Below, piece by piece: positions 1-11,513 of a DNA stretch of 64,000 nucleotides; the first letter of the stretch is position 1, and each line of letters starts with the position of its first letter. Both the position numbers and the translations under genes were made by a program. The DNA is from Hypomyces perniciosus. Its lineage: Eukaryota > Ascomycota > Sordariomycetes > Hypocreales > Hypocreaceae. The notes under the pieces are model-generated. The model did not search any database, was not told the DNA's origin, and worked only from the letters and a program-made list of their open reading frames with translations. Where the stretch lies: contig SPDT01000004.1 in NCBI GenBank assembly GCA_008477525.1, positions 4,464,001 to 4,528,000 on the forward strand, written 5' to 3'.

Positions 1-781
1 CTCCTCCCAGCAGTGCAATTAGCTTTAAATAACCGCAAATATACAGCTATTTAAATAAGCCCCTTTTTCTTTAAATATAGCTACTATATAAAACCCTTTT
101 AGCTATATATAAAAGAAAATAAAGCTATTAGATTAAAGGACTTAAAGGAGAAGGCTATAAAAGAAATAGTTAAAAGACTAAAAGGAGTAACTGCCTTTAC
201 TTAAATAGTATTTACTGCTATATAATAATACTATAAAGACTCTGTAAACTAGCAGCAAAGCCCTTTTAAGAGATATAAAGTAAGAGATAAAATTTAGCTA
301 TACTTTAATAATTATAATACTCCCTGGCCTTTTAAAAAGCTTAATACTTTATATTATAAATATATAGTAATAAAGGTTATTAGCCTTTATATAGTGGAAC
401 TGGGTGTATTAATTAATATATACCCGCGATTTTATGTTAACCTGTTAAAAAGAGTGGCCAATAACCCCTTTCTAGGCCAGATTTTAAATAACCCTTAACT
501 ACTATTAATATAAGTAGATGGCAAAGATAAATAGGAAGTTAAAGAGGTCTTTTGCGCAAAGACTAAATAGTAAAGTTGCAGCTTTTTCCATAAAGCATTA
601 ATATAGTAGAAAGGATATATAAAGCTAACCTGGGAACTGATATATATATTTAAAGATATAGCAGCCTTTAACGACTATATATCTAAATATAGCCTAATCG
701 AATCTAATAATAGGCCACTTAACAGCTATACGCCAGCAAAGCAACAGCGCCTAAAGAGAGAGCTACTATAAAAAGGGGGGG
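1..781 (+). mobile_element. Decayed Ty3/gypsy retrotransposon, 3' end of pol
   Basis: Very AT-rich DNA with stops in every frame, yet conceptual translation on the plus strand recovers the end of a gypsy polyprotein. Around 270-480 it reads like the integrase C-terminus, with a YKVRDK block, then KVISLYIVEL, then RFYVNLLKR. Around 600-700 it reads like a chromodomain (KGYIKLTWE, then DYISKY). The loss of G:C and the many TAA/TAG codons fit repeat-induced point mutation, which is known in filamentous ascomycetes. The copy is cut by the window edge, so its 5' part is not visible. It is certainly non-coding now. A polypurine tract (aaaagggggg, 771-780) closes the region, as expected before a 3' LTR. 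Confidence 0.8.
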
Positions 782-1009
782 TAATATTATAGGCTAGGCT
801 ATATCTCCCGGAATTACGACTACGCTGAATCCGGAAATATAACCAATACTAGACCGCTTACCTAATTAGGAAACCACCTCGGCCATAACCCTATACGCAC
901 AACTATATAACATATATATAGCTAGTACAGAGCCTCCTTCTTTAGCTATAGATAGACAATACAGAAGTGCCCTAACTGCGTGCTTTCCAGTTAGGCTACA
1001 CCCGTTACA
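782..1009 (+). repeat. Probable 3' LTR of the gypsy relic
   Basis: It begins directly after the polypurine tract and ends at the CA of cccgttaca, giving about 228 bp. A 5' TG is no longer visible, which would fit mutation of a TG terminus. The partner LTR lies outside the window, so both borders are inferred from position only. Confidence 0.45.
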
Positions 1010-2211
1010 AAAGTTAACCTTTTAAAAGATCGCTAACAAGTGTATTTAAGTCGTACTAATATATTAAATTTATTTTATTAACTAAACAGGTCTCTATAAA
1101 TGCAAATATACTATTGTTAATAAAATAGGCTTATAAAATTAAAGCGCTTTCTTTTCTTTTTGTAAATATTAAAGGATAGTTATTTAAATTCTCTTTCAAT
1201 AAAAAAAGTTTAACTTTAATTTAATTTATATATTTCTTTATAAAAGATGTATTAATACTAAATTTAATAGCTAATTCGCGAATAGTAGCTTAATGTATAT
1301 TTAACTATAAATTTATATATATAATATATATTAATATCTTACCATTAAAATAAACTTTAGCTGTATAAATAGTATAAGAGGTCTAGGAACTATAAAATTT
1401 AGGTATAATAAAGATTAGATACTAAAGAATACAATTCCTAGGTTTAAAGCTAATAAAGTAAAAATTGAAGGTGTAGTGTTATAATAAAGTCAAGATAGAC
1501 GGTTACACATTGGTGCAAGTTACGGGTTATGTGCCCGCCTGTCCAGCGGACAGGCGGGGGGCCTTACAGTCAGTCGGCCCGAGTAAGCGCTCGGCGTGAG
1601 CCAGTATAAGCTGACCACCATCCGACGTGCCATAAAAATAAAGGACCCAGTTACGAGACCAAAAAAAAAATAGTTTAGACGCAAAAGGCCCTAATCAGCA
1701 ACGCGGGTTAAGTTGACCGGCAAAGTTGAAAATTCACATACCGCGGCGCCAAGAGTAGCTATTCCCTTTCGCCATACGGAGTAGTTTTCATGTGTAAAGA
1801 ATGTATTCTCCTGTTGATGACGCGGTACGTACGATAGGGTCGTCGGAAGACTGGGTGGTCTCTGGGATCTCCTGGTGATCTTGGGCTAGCTCGTCCGGCG
1901 TCCCAGCCCCAACTTGAATCTCCGCTTCTTCCGTCGCTGTCGTCGCTGGATCCGATCTCTCACGCTACCAAGCCACCACCAATATAGATGCTATCAGACG
2001 CGAGAATACGAGGACCCATAATTATAAATATGTCTCTGATTATTGGGCCAGCTAGCAAGACTATGCGCAAGCAAGGCCACCAATCCTGGAAATATTCCGC
2101 GGAATCTCCAAGGAAGCTCTATGTCTTCAATATCTGCTAAAATCTCACTTACATCGCCCCTTGTCTGAGAGTTTCTGCTGCCATTCCCATAGAGGTTACT
2201 AAGGGAATATA

Positions 2212-2234
2212 CTATATATATATATATATATATT
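2212..2234. repeat. (TA)n microsatellite
   Basis: Uninterrupted alternating T and A over about 23 nt. Confidence 0.9.
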
Positions 2235-2329
2235 TCGATGTGAAAGATGCTATGTTCGAATGGGCGGTAACCAAGACAGTAACCGATTTCGTGTCACTTA
2301 TATAGAGTACGCAAGCCGCAGTGCAATCG

Positions 2330-2361
2330 CCTAGGGTTAGGGTTAGTCTAGGGTTACTTAG
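2330..2361 (+). repeat. Interstitial telomere-like repeat
   Basis: The tract contains TTAGGG in near-tandem form (agggttagggttag, then ctagggttacttagg). TTAGGG is the common fungal telomere unit. Only about two perfect units are present, so this is a short internal tract and not a chromosome end. Confidence 0.6.
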
Positions 2362-2992
2362 GTTTATGATTCTATTCCTAAATTTAATACTTGCTTGGCT
2401 ATATTAATATAATTTTTATAGGTACTTTGTCGAGGGGGAAATGGCATACCCAAACACACACACACATACACGAAGACTAATATAGAGCGCGGGAACCGCG
2501 CTGCTGATAGGACCACGAAGCCGTAATCGTACAATTTATTTGATACTCAAAAGACACTGCGGATTATTTGATCATGATGCCGGCAGCCAGAAGCAACCAA
2601 CAGTCGCCTTTCTATGCCTCAGTAGTAGCAACAGCCACAGCTAGGGTCATATATTGAAGGGGGAAGAAGGTTATTATATATTAAACTAAGTCTACCTGTT
2701 TATCTTTTATACCTATAGCTTTCCTTAATACAGTAGCTACCAGGTTAGGCAGCCGGTTCTTCTTTGGGTAAGCAGGGGAAAAGAAATGCATGTGCGTTGG
2801 GCCCGTCAGTTACCCCCGACAAAGTAGAGACTCAAAGAAACAGCTTAAAGACACTGGATAAAAAAGTCAAGGACCAAAAAAGCGGCAGAAGCAGTACACG
2901 CTCTGGGCGCCCGTCTATACTTGGGGAAAGGGATAAAAATCATATATTTCGAATCATTAACCAAATCCCTTCATTTCCAATGCTGATCTTCT

Positions 2993-4087
2993 TCAGCAGG
3001 CACAACCCTCGACCTCGATGCAGCCCATACAGGCAATGCTCACCTCGACGAAGATCTTGTTCAGCTCCAGCAGAGCGACCGGTCTGCCTAGACATTGCCA
3101 CTGGCCATAGCCGAATACCATTTCCAAAGTGCCCTCCATAGTTTTGAGCTCTTCCGGTGAACACTCCAACCACCTCTCAGGGCGGAATTCATTTGGATCA
3201 TTACCCCAGATGTCCTCTCGACGAACAATGGCCCAGATACTGTATCCAAGGCGGGTTCCACCTGGCAGATTCATGTCATTCCATGTATCTCCCTTGACTG
3301 GAACTTCCTTCGACATGAGACATGCGATTGGCGGGAAAATGCGGAGGCCCTCCTTGATAACGCCTTGCAATTATGGCATATTCTTGCCCTCAGTGTTGGT
3401 AATCACAGGCTTGGAGAACTTACCAGTGGAAACTTCTTCGAGCAGCCGTGATATAACTCTGAAATTCGTCAAGATGTGGAACATAGTCGAGCGCACAGCT
3501 GATGCAGTAGTGTCTGACCCTGCAGCTCTGGGTTCAAATCAATCAACCTGTGCATCTAATGAACGGCGGTGGGAACATACATCTGGAGCAAGATTTCAGA
3601 TTCGGCCTCTTTCTGAGTGAGCCCAGCATGTCCCTTTGGACCTTCTTGTCTGGCCCGAAACGCTCAACTGCTCTTTGCTTGGCTATTCTGAACACAATTC
3701 ACAATCAGAATTGTCGAATATAGATGACCAGTCTCTGTAGGTGCAGAGTCCTACTCACCTCATCACTTTGCCAAAACCGAGTGCGTCCCTGGTACAAGTC
3801 ACTCGTTAGTGGTGATGATTCTATGTGACCCATGGTTTCCACTGACCATATTTCTGCGTAACCTTCCAGGAGTCGAGGTGTGATTCACCCCTACCGACTG
3901 TTTTGGCCAGCCATAAATTAGAGAGCATGGCGAGAAAGGGCCCATCGAAGTGGCGAAGACGCTGATACTGCCACAGAGTTGAAAGGATGAGCCAGGTTGA
4001 GATGGTCAACACAGCGCCTGCAAAGATGTCGGCAACAGAAACCTTATGGTGAAGCCAGTCAAGGTCAACCACATATTGGGAAGACAT
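2993..4087 (-). pseudogene. Broken cytochrome P450 with its middle deleted
   Basis: The minus strand gives an N-terminal piece from the ATG at 4087: a hydrophobic anchor followed by HFDGPFLAMLSNLWL. Next come fragments DALGFGKVM and IAKQRAVERFGPDKK. These are followed by the I-helix AGSDTT near 3520, the ExxR helix KEGLRIFPP near 3345 and the haem loop FGYGQWQCLGR near 3095. The order is right for a fungal P450 of the pisatin-demethylase-like type. About 200 residues between the N-terminus and DALGFGKVM are missing. A frameshift lies before LTQKEAESE, and an in-frame TAA stands just before the ExxR helix. Two former introns are still recognisable near 3485-3550 and 3700-3765. A functional enzyme is not possible from this sequence. 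Confidence 0.88.
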
Positions 4088-5402
4088 TGTGTTTTCTTCA
4101 AAGGAGAGCCTTGACTTCATCATCTGCAGAGAGATGCTCGGTATTTGGCCAGTTTGACCATGGCGGAAAGTGCCGCACTGACATGCTGCTGTCGGAAGCT
4201 GAAGGATAAGGCGATTCTTATACATACATCCGGGACTTCATTAGATATCGTGTGTTTAACAATCCGCAGTAAACATGCAGTTCTTCCCCTTGCACTGATA
4301 TATTGTGACTGATGTCTAGTCGCAATTAAGAGTTGTGGCCGTGGAGTTGATCTAGATTCAAGTCACCTGCCCAGACATATATTCCCTGAATTCCACTCAT
4401 CCATTGAACCGAACAACTTACGCTCGATTAGATTTGGAGTAGATACATACAGCGGTATTTGGAATTCTGAGTCATCCGTTAATCGGAAATGTCTGACCAA
4501 CAGGGTCATAAGAGTAGGACGCAACGTAGACCATACTTGACTCAGACCAACGCGGAACTGTTGGGGGGGAGGGTCAACCTGCCTCGCCCTCTCCCTTACA
4601 TTGGTTATGGGGCACATTTTGGCCATTCAGATAGATTCAGACAGTGAATACACTTCTACTTGGCGCTGACTGTATCACCACACTTTCATATCATCTCCAG
4701 TTCGATTGGGTATCGTCATGCAGACGCACAGAGGGCAGTGCCAGACAGAAGCAGGCCACGTATTGTATCCGCACCAACACCAACACCAACACTAAAATCA
4801 TCTACTATGCGTTCATGAGGGTTTCTATTGTTGGTTTTAACAAGCTCCACTCATAATAGATTGCCGAAAGGGGTCAGAAAATATTCCACTGAAAAGGATA
4901 ATCTCGCGTTTGTCTTAAATTCGGGGTGGCAACTTTGATTGTTGGTGGCGGTATGATTTGGGATGGAGACCAATCGCGTCGATTAATAGGATAACTGCAT
5001 GAGAAATGAAATGAGTGGTACCATAGAGTCCTCATGGAACTTGGGGCCAGTCCTTATATGTTTGGGTGTGACGTCAGTGGTCGGCAAAGAAAATGAAAGT
5101 GCCAAGGCAGAGGTGAGGACCATCCAATTTATACGGCTAAGGAAGCATAGAAAATACCGAGACAGGATAGGGGAAAGAGTGTAATCTTTCTGCATTCAAT
5201 ATGTAGCTAAAACAATATTGATGACGATGTCTTGATGCTGCTACTGCCCGCATACAACACAAAAAAAATCCTCTTTGCCTACTCCGTATGATTCTCAAGA
5301 ACGGCTTTCAAGAAAGAGGCGAACAAAACAGGAAAACCCTCTCGCTCGTTCGTGGTTAAAAAAGAGGAAGCCTTATGAGGGAGGCGAGGGGGAAAAAATA
5401 TG
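4088..5402. other. Intergenic, no supported gene
   Basis: Only short open frames of up to 87 codons occur here. None has a recognisable domain or plausible splicing partners. Confidence 0.5.
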
Positions 5403-5487
5403 TGCCGCAACGAGGACTCGAACCTCGGTTTCCAGTGTTTCGCAAATGCTCCACAAACTAGTGTCCTGACCCCTAGACGATTGCGGC
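5403..5487 (-). tRNA. tRNA-His (GTG) with a short intron
   Basis: The minus strand folds as a cloverleaf. The acceptor stem is GCCGCAA with TTGCGGC, the D arm contains the box-A-like GTCTAGGGGTCAGGAC, and the T arm is CGAGG-TTCGAGT-CCTCG. The anticodon stem CTAGT pairs with ACTGG (one G-U pair). The loop carries TTGTGG, placing anticodon GTG at 5452-5454. About 13 extra bases (about 5438-5450) sit one nucleotide 3' of the anticodon, the standard place for eukaryotic nuclear tRNA introns. The discriminator base is A. The exact intron ends are uncertain by one or two bases. Confidence 0.88.
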
Positions 5488-6573
5488 CAATGGGGAATTC
5501 CCTGATCGGATGGGAGAGTATGATAATAAATCCATTAAGTACCCAGGCACTACGAGATCCTACGATTCATTACGATGAGCGACTCCAGTAAACGTTGTTA
5601 TTATGCATTCTTCCAATCTCATTGTTATATCATAGTATGACTGGGGGTTTGTTTTGTACATAGCCGGTAATGTGTGGAATTTGTCCCTTTTTCTTCTCAA
5701 CATAAATGATACTAATGGGTGTTTTTTTTTAAATAAATTATTGCTTCGTATGTTCGAAGCACTACTCCGTATGCACAATCACCGTAATTATGACGACTGG
5801 ATGGCCCTGTATACCTAGGGTATAAGTTGATGGCCTCGCACGAGTCACTATGAAAATGCTTCAGCCTGTGCCACAAGCCTGGTATTTCTAAAAATTGCCC
5901 TTGTTTATGCATAATTTGTCCGAGATATATCTCCATGCAGCTGACACCGAGGCCCAGACAAGGCAAATATGCGGGTCTAGATATCCGCCAAGGCGTAGCA
6001 AACAACACGACCTTCCAAAGGCTTGAAGTCGCCGATAGGCAGTGGATCAGCGACGCGGCACACCAGCCCTTACCTACCTGCTGAATTTGCCTGGAACTTT
6101 TCCAAGATCCTACGCTCTCTTCTGCTGATTGCTACCCTCAGCCCAAATGCCGGGATGGAGTGGGCTGCCAAGGGCCGACTAGAGGGGAATCTCATCTCCA
6201 TACGGCAGTTGGGCCGTTCGGGCAATGAACTTGGCCAATTAATTAAGCTTATATGTGCTTAATGAATCCTTCTGAGCCCAAATGTCGCCTAGCTTTTCTA
6301 GGCATGAATCCTGCTCCAAAGGCGCGCACTTTGTCCCCTCATGAGGCGCCTGTGCTGCCGAATCGGGAAGCTCTCAGAGCTGCACGGGTTCCGTCATTCA
6401 CAGCGCATGAATGATCTCAATCGCCCCATGATATGGCGCGAGATAACAGGTCGTGAAGAGGTGTATTTAATCACCATTTGCCGCCTCCATCTGTAGAACA
6501 GAATGGTTGACAGGCTTCTAAAGTTTCTGTTAGCGTCTCGTCATTATCACGCAAGTCCACCGATACAGTGAAC
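5488..6573. other. Intergenic, no supported gene
   Basis: Short antisense and sense ORFs only (up to 98 codons at 5712-6008), without recognisable domains. It contains one copy of the TACTCCGTA motif at 5763-5771. The last few hundred bases should hold the promoter of the aminopeptidase gene. Confidence 0.5.
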
Positions 6574-7957
6574 ATGATTGCCAACGCCGTTCTCGCCGTT
6601 CTCACGGCATCTCTCCAGATTGCTTTTTCAGCACCTGCTGGAGAGAGCAACTCTGAGCTCCGATTGATCAAGACTTCAGAGGAAGATCCCGGCAAGTGGG
6701 TAACTGAACAGGAAAAGTTCGACTCCTACATTTCGAAGGGCATAGGGTTCTTTGACATTACCGATATCAAAGTTGGTCCACAGCTACTGCGTGTCCAAGA
6801 AAGCTCTTTACTCATGTCTGCTCTTAGGATGAAGAAGTTCTTTCGATCCTTTCCACCCCGCCTTCGGAAGCCCATGCCATATCGGCGCGAGCAGTGGCCT
6901 ATCCTACCGCCGTGGATCATGTCGATGAGGCCCAGCCGTTGATTGCCCAGGTGACCGTCGACGGGCCTCACAGCTGGCTGAAGACATTCACCGAGTAAGT
7001 AATCGCCGATGTGTCCTGAAGCAGGGGCACTAACCACACATCACAGATTCAACACCCGCCACTACCGGTCCACTACTGGAACGCAGGCTTCTGCTTGGCT
7101 ATTTGACCAAGTCTCCAAGATTGCCGCCGTCAACCCGGAAATAACCGTCCAGCGTTTCACCCACTCGTACAACCAGCCTTCCATCATTGCACGTCTTCCA
7201 GGCCAGAGCTCTGATATCAGTAAGTTCAATGAGGGCCACAAGCAACTCAACACTGACACTGCCTCTAGTCATTGTTGGTGCGCACCTGGACTCCACCGCT
7301 GGCTCGATTAATGCGCGCAGCCCCGGTGCTGATGATAACGGGTCTGGATCCGTCACTATCCTGGAAGCCCTCCGTGTTATTGCTGCGTCAGGATTTCGCC
7401 CCAAGAACACCATCGAGTTCCACTGGTACAGCGGCGAAGAGGGCGGCCTTTTGGGCTCCCAGGGTATCTTCTCCAACTACAAGGCCAACAAGAAGAACGT
7501 TCTAGGCATGCTAAATCAGGACATGACGGGCTACTCTCCCAGCAACAAAATCGCTGTCTATACCGACTATGTTGACTCGGCTTTCACCGCATATGTCCAG
7601 CTGGTTGCGACTGCATATACCGGCGTTGCTCCTAGCACCACTCGATGCGGCTATGGCTGCTCTGACCACGCCAGCGCTCGTTCAAACGGTTTCCGTAAGT
7701 CTCTGTGCGACTACTCAGTGAGGATGCCATTGCTGATGTATATAATTGCAGCTTCCGCCTTTGTTAATGAGGATGTTTTTGAGAAAACAAACAAAAACAT
7801 TCACACCGCTGCTGACGTAAGTTTAATTAGCATGGAATTCTTGGCTTGTGTTTTTACTGACTCGTGTCTGTAGTCCTTGGAGAAGATTCAGTGGCCCGCG
7901 ATTCTCCGCCATGCGAAGTTCACTGTTGGATTTTTGGTGGAAGCGTCCTACATTTGA
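6574..7957 (+). CDS. Secreted leucine aminopeptidase, peptidase family M28
   Basis: Exons are 6574-6771, 6828-6994, 7047-7219, 7269-7694, 7752-7816 and 7874-7957, giving 370 aa. The ATG at 6574 opens a signal peptide (hydrophobic IANAVLAVLTASLQIAFSA). A propeptide-like stretch with KWVTEQEKF and FFDITD follows, as in fungal Lap1 enzymes. The di-zinc catalytic core is complete: GAHLDS near residue 185, GADDNGSG near 201, the EEGG glutamates, QDMTGY and CSDHASA. It should remove N-terminal residues, preferring leucine, from extracellular peptides. The first intron has a weak donor (GTTGGT) and its placement rests on frame and family fit. The other four have GTAAGT donors. Length matches the family. 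Confidence 0.9.
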
Positions 7958-8967
7958 GAAAGTGCGACAGCAAAGAAATAGCTTAACAGTAGTCCTAGTT
8001 TGAACATTCCAGCTACTGCTGTATGAATTTGATCGCGGCCCATCAGTTACACTTAGCCCCTTGTAGGAGGGCTGCTCGTACAAAGCACTTCTTACTACTA
8101 GATAGTACTCCTACGTACTGTGGGTTGCAGAGTAACGGCAACAGCCGTCATATCCACAAACTTTCTCGCAATTTCGACACCGGCTACATTAGTATGAGAC
8201 CACGTGGCCATTTTATTGCCGTTGTGCGTTGATTCCATTGTTTCTACACCAATAAAAAAAAATCTGTTCATTGTTGACCTTGACTTGCTGGCCTCCTCGT
8301 CGGATCAGTCTCACTGATGCGCGCTTTCAGTTTGATCAGCTGTTAGGCTACCTTGCCGTGTTCTCAAGATTGTAGGATATTTCCCGCCTAACAAGGTCTA
8401 TTTTCCCAGTCTCTTCTTATAGAGTTACCGCCGTTCAAAGCTTAATGCTCGCACGTTCGGATTTCACACTGTAACTTTAGCTCCCTACAAAATGCATTCT
8501 GGATCGGTACCCGGTTTTGAGCAGCTGGATGCAAAATTATCGTGTATCACACTGCGTTCTTCTGAAAGTCGATGTCAGGCAATGACTAGCAGTGGCGCGA
8601 CGGCTAAATCATCGCCGTTTCATAGTAAAAGAATAGTAGTAGATGGTTGGTCGGACAGAGTATTAGTGAAGCCTCCACGCGCCGTCCTAGCGCCTGGACG
8701 CGCCTCGACTGCCGGGCTTACTCCTATTTCAGTCTGTTCAGGCCAGGGTTCAAGTCGTGCTATTCTCAGCTCCCTACTTATATAACCCTAGTCTCCACTG
8801 TAGCATCCGAGAAAATTCTATTAATACATTCAATCTAACGAACCTCACTCCGTACTTTTGACTTAAATAAATATCTCTAAATTAATTTGCCAAAACGCCG
8901 TTGACATGGTCTACCTTGGACTGCAAGGGAATGGCCTTCTGGCTGGTATAACCATCTCTAGCGGGAT
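7958..8967. other. Intergenic, no supported gene
   Basis: The ORFs at 8023-8232 and 8492-8785 have no domain and no splicing context. The last 60 bases contain the disrupted N-terminal coding sequence of the transporter described next. Confidence 0.45.
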
Positions 8968-10810
8968 GGGTTTTATTCTGTTTGGTACGACAACACACAC
9001 AATAGATATATAATTTTGAGGCTGAACATAGGGGCCGTTCTTAACAATTCTTCATTCAAATACTAATAAACTATATTCCATCAGGATACGATAATGGCGT
9101 CATCGGCGGCCTGCTTACCGGCACAGATTTCCAATCAACCTTCGAACTTGATGCTACCCTCCAAGGGGTGGTCACCTCACTATTTGAGCTAGGCTGCTTT
9201 TTTGGATCTCTCCTCACTGCTGCCGTGGGTGATCGATTTGGCCGTCGGAGTCTTGCACATCTGGGAAGCTTGTGCATCTGCGGCGGAGCCGCCTTACAGT
9301 CATCCAGTTTCTCTGTTGGCCAGTTGCTTTCCGGTCGCATTGTGGCAGGTGTTGGCCTCGGTCTTATATCCAGCAATGTGGCAATTTGGCAATCAGAGAC
9401 CGCCCCAGCAAGACTGCGTGGTACCCTAATTGCATGTTCCCTCAGCTTTCTCATCGTTGGTCAGCTTCTTGCAAACTTGCTGGACTATGGCATGAATTCC
9501 TATCCGGGACCTGTTTCATGGCGGTTTCCAATAGCTTTTCAGGCACTTCTTGCCATTCTGATGAGCGTTCTGCTATTTCTCATGCCAGAATGTGTGTCTT
9601 AACCCCCCCTTAACCATTCTGGTTTTCTGTGTAATTCCACATGTGAAACACAAGCTGACAACACGAAATCTATAGCGCCCCGATACCTTATGATGAAAGA
9701 TCGTATCGACGAGGCTGCAGCTGTTCTTCAAGCGCTCAAAGGTGCCCCAGATGCAGAGTCAGTGGCTGCCGATATTGCAGAGATAAAGGAGGCACTTCTC
9801 CTAGAACTGAACTCTCAAAAGACTTGGAGAGATCTTTTCAAGAGTGACCGAGTCAAATCACGCCGTCGTGTGATCATTGCCTGCGCAGTCAACCTAATGC
9901 AGGACCTCAGTGGCGCAACGCCAATTGCCTATTATGGATCTTATATGTACGTCATCAAATGATTCCCATGAAATTGTGACCTTCTGTCTCATCACTCTCT
10001 GTTATGCGACCCTAGTTTTTTTTTCCCAGGGCCAAAATTTCTTCACCACCCGAATCTCTAACATATTTTTACTCTAGATTTCAACACTCCGTAGGCTTCA
10101 CACGTCATCTAGCGTTGCTCATGTCAATCTTCCTGCAATTGTGGTTTCTTGTGGCGTCTACCTTGACATGGGTGCTGATTGAACGTGTTGGGCGCCGACC
10201 ACTCTTCATGCTCTCAGCCGCCTGTATGGGTATTGTTATGATGGTACTTGCTGTTATGTGCGCAATCAACACGCACACTTCTAGCATTGTTGCTGTCGTT
10301 ATGATATTTGCTTATCAGGCTTTCTTTACCTGGGGATTTATGGGTGGTGTTTGGGTAAGTCAACACGGTGCTGCACCTGCTCTGCAATGGCCCTTCATAT
10401 TATACCTTTCATTCATATAATTAGAGACTAACATAAATTTCGAATAGGCTTATGGTCCTGAGATTCTCCCACTCGAATATCGGTCCAAGGGAATGGGCCT
10501 TGCCACCGCTGTGCTTTGGATGTTTTGCTTTGTGATGGTTGAGATCTTGCCCTCCAGTATAGCTAATATTGGGTGGAGGACGTACATCATATTCGCTGTT
10601 TTCAACTTTTCCTTTATTCCCATCATTTATCTATGGTTTCCGGAAACAAGGGGTCTTAGCCTGGAACTCGTTGATCTCGCTTTTCTTGATGATACGACGA
10701 CTCCAGTGAAGCGCGCTAAAGAGCTACAGAGAATGATTGCTTCCGGCCAAAAGCTTACACTTCAAATAGAGGTAGGTGAGAAAAGTGTTGCTGTTGAAGT
10801 GACGCATTGA
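8968..10810 (+). CDS. MFS sugar transporter with a disrupted N-terminus
   Basis: Exons are 8968-8986, 9085-9591, 9676-9946, 10078-10354 and 10448-10810, giving 478 aa. Sugar-porter signatures are clear: GYDNGVIGG in helix 1, DRFGRR in the helix 2-3 loop, ARLRG, PESPRYL, ERVGRRPLF, and PETRGLSLE after helix 12. It should carry a hexose or related sugar by proton symport, but the substrate cannot be read. Family members begin about 20 residues earlier. The matching coding sequence starts at an ATG at 8906, but two extra bases (CT) near 8940 shift the frame into a TAA. The intact frame has only the ATG at 8968, just before helix 1. The gene may therefore be slightly truncated, newly inactivated, or affected by an assembly error. 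Confidence 0.82.
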
Positions 10811-11513
10811 AGGAGACGGTTTTGCATACTAGGGTTGGTCTGAATTATCATAGCATATGTGCCGATTTTACCACAATGGAATGGACTGTAGCTAGGATAC
10901 ACTACGCTAGACTTTCAGACATCTGGCAGATAGTCTCAACAGAAGCCTATTCTGTCCCCCCATCTCCTTCAAAAACCTGTAATTTTTAAAAGCTCCATCC
11001 GTTCGCTCCAATATCTGTTCAAGACTCCAACCTCCGTTTAAATATTACGGGGAACAATACAGCAGTTTTTATAATAATAGCAGTCTCTCCTACAATTGAT
11101 TAATATGGTGAGTTCAACAGTGAATCCAAGGCAAACATTGAAATTTTCCAATCTGTAGAGTCAGTATGGAGGTATCACAATGGCAACCACGAAGAATCCG
11201 TCGACGCGACTCCATCGGGTATGGTAAGGCATTTATACAAGAGAAAGGCATGGTGAACGTCAATACACACAATAGAGAGTGGTTATAATACCAATATCCT
11301 GTGATAGGTGCATCAGTCTGCTGGGCTGAGCCAGCGTGGCAGAGTCACCCAAGAGACCCTCGTTTTTATGTGTTGGTAATATATTCTTTTTACGTTTAAA
11401 AATCTTGGGGAAATCCTCACATTGAATTTACTGCATCTCAAAGTGTTTTATGATGATGATGTTTGCACTTTTGCTCTGGATTCTTCTAATTCTCACGCAG
11501 CTCTCATATCCAC
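10811..11513. other. Intergenic, no supported gene
   Basis: Convergent 3' flanks of the transporter and the DUF3669 gene. Nothing recognisable. Confidence 0.5.

Larger units (their letters stand above)
1010..2992. other. Gene-free stretch, AT-rich then ordinary intergenic
   Basis: 1010-1450 is as AT-rich as the gypsy relic. On the minus strand near 1190-1300 it translates to a broken helix-turn-helix-like string (ATIRELAIKFSINTSFI), as in transposase N-termini, but this is weak. From about 1500 the base composition returns to normal. It contains a GC-rich inverted repeat near 1533-1560 (gcccgcctgtcc / ggacaggcgggg), an AT dinucleotide run and a telomere-like repeat. The ORF at 2764-3141 on the plus strand overlaps the P450 relic in antisense and looks spurious. 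I see no gene. Confidence 0.5.

Noticed and set aside
2764..3141. 125-codon plus-strand ORF
   Set aside because: It is antisense to the P450 C-terminal region, has no domain and shows biased composition explained by the coding strand opposite.
4363..4626. 87-codon minus-strand ORF
   Set aside because: No recognisable motif or splice partner, and ordinary for random open frames at this length.
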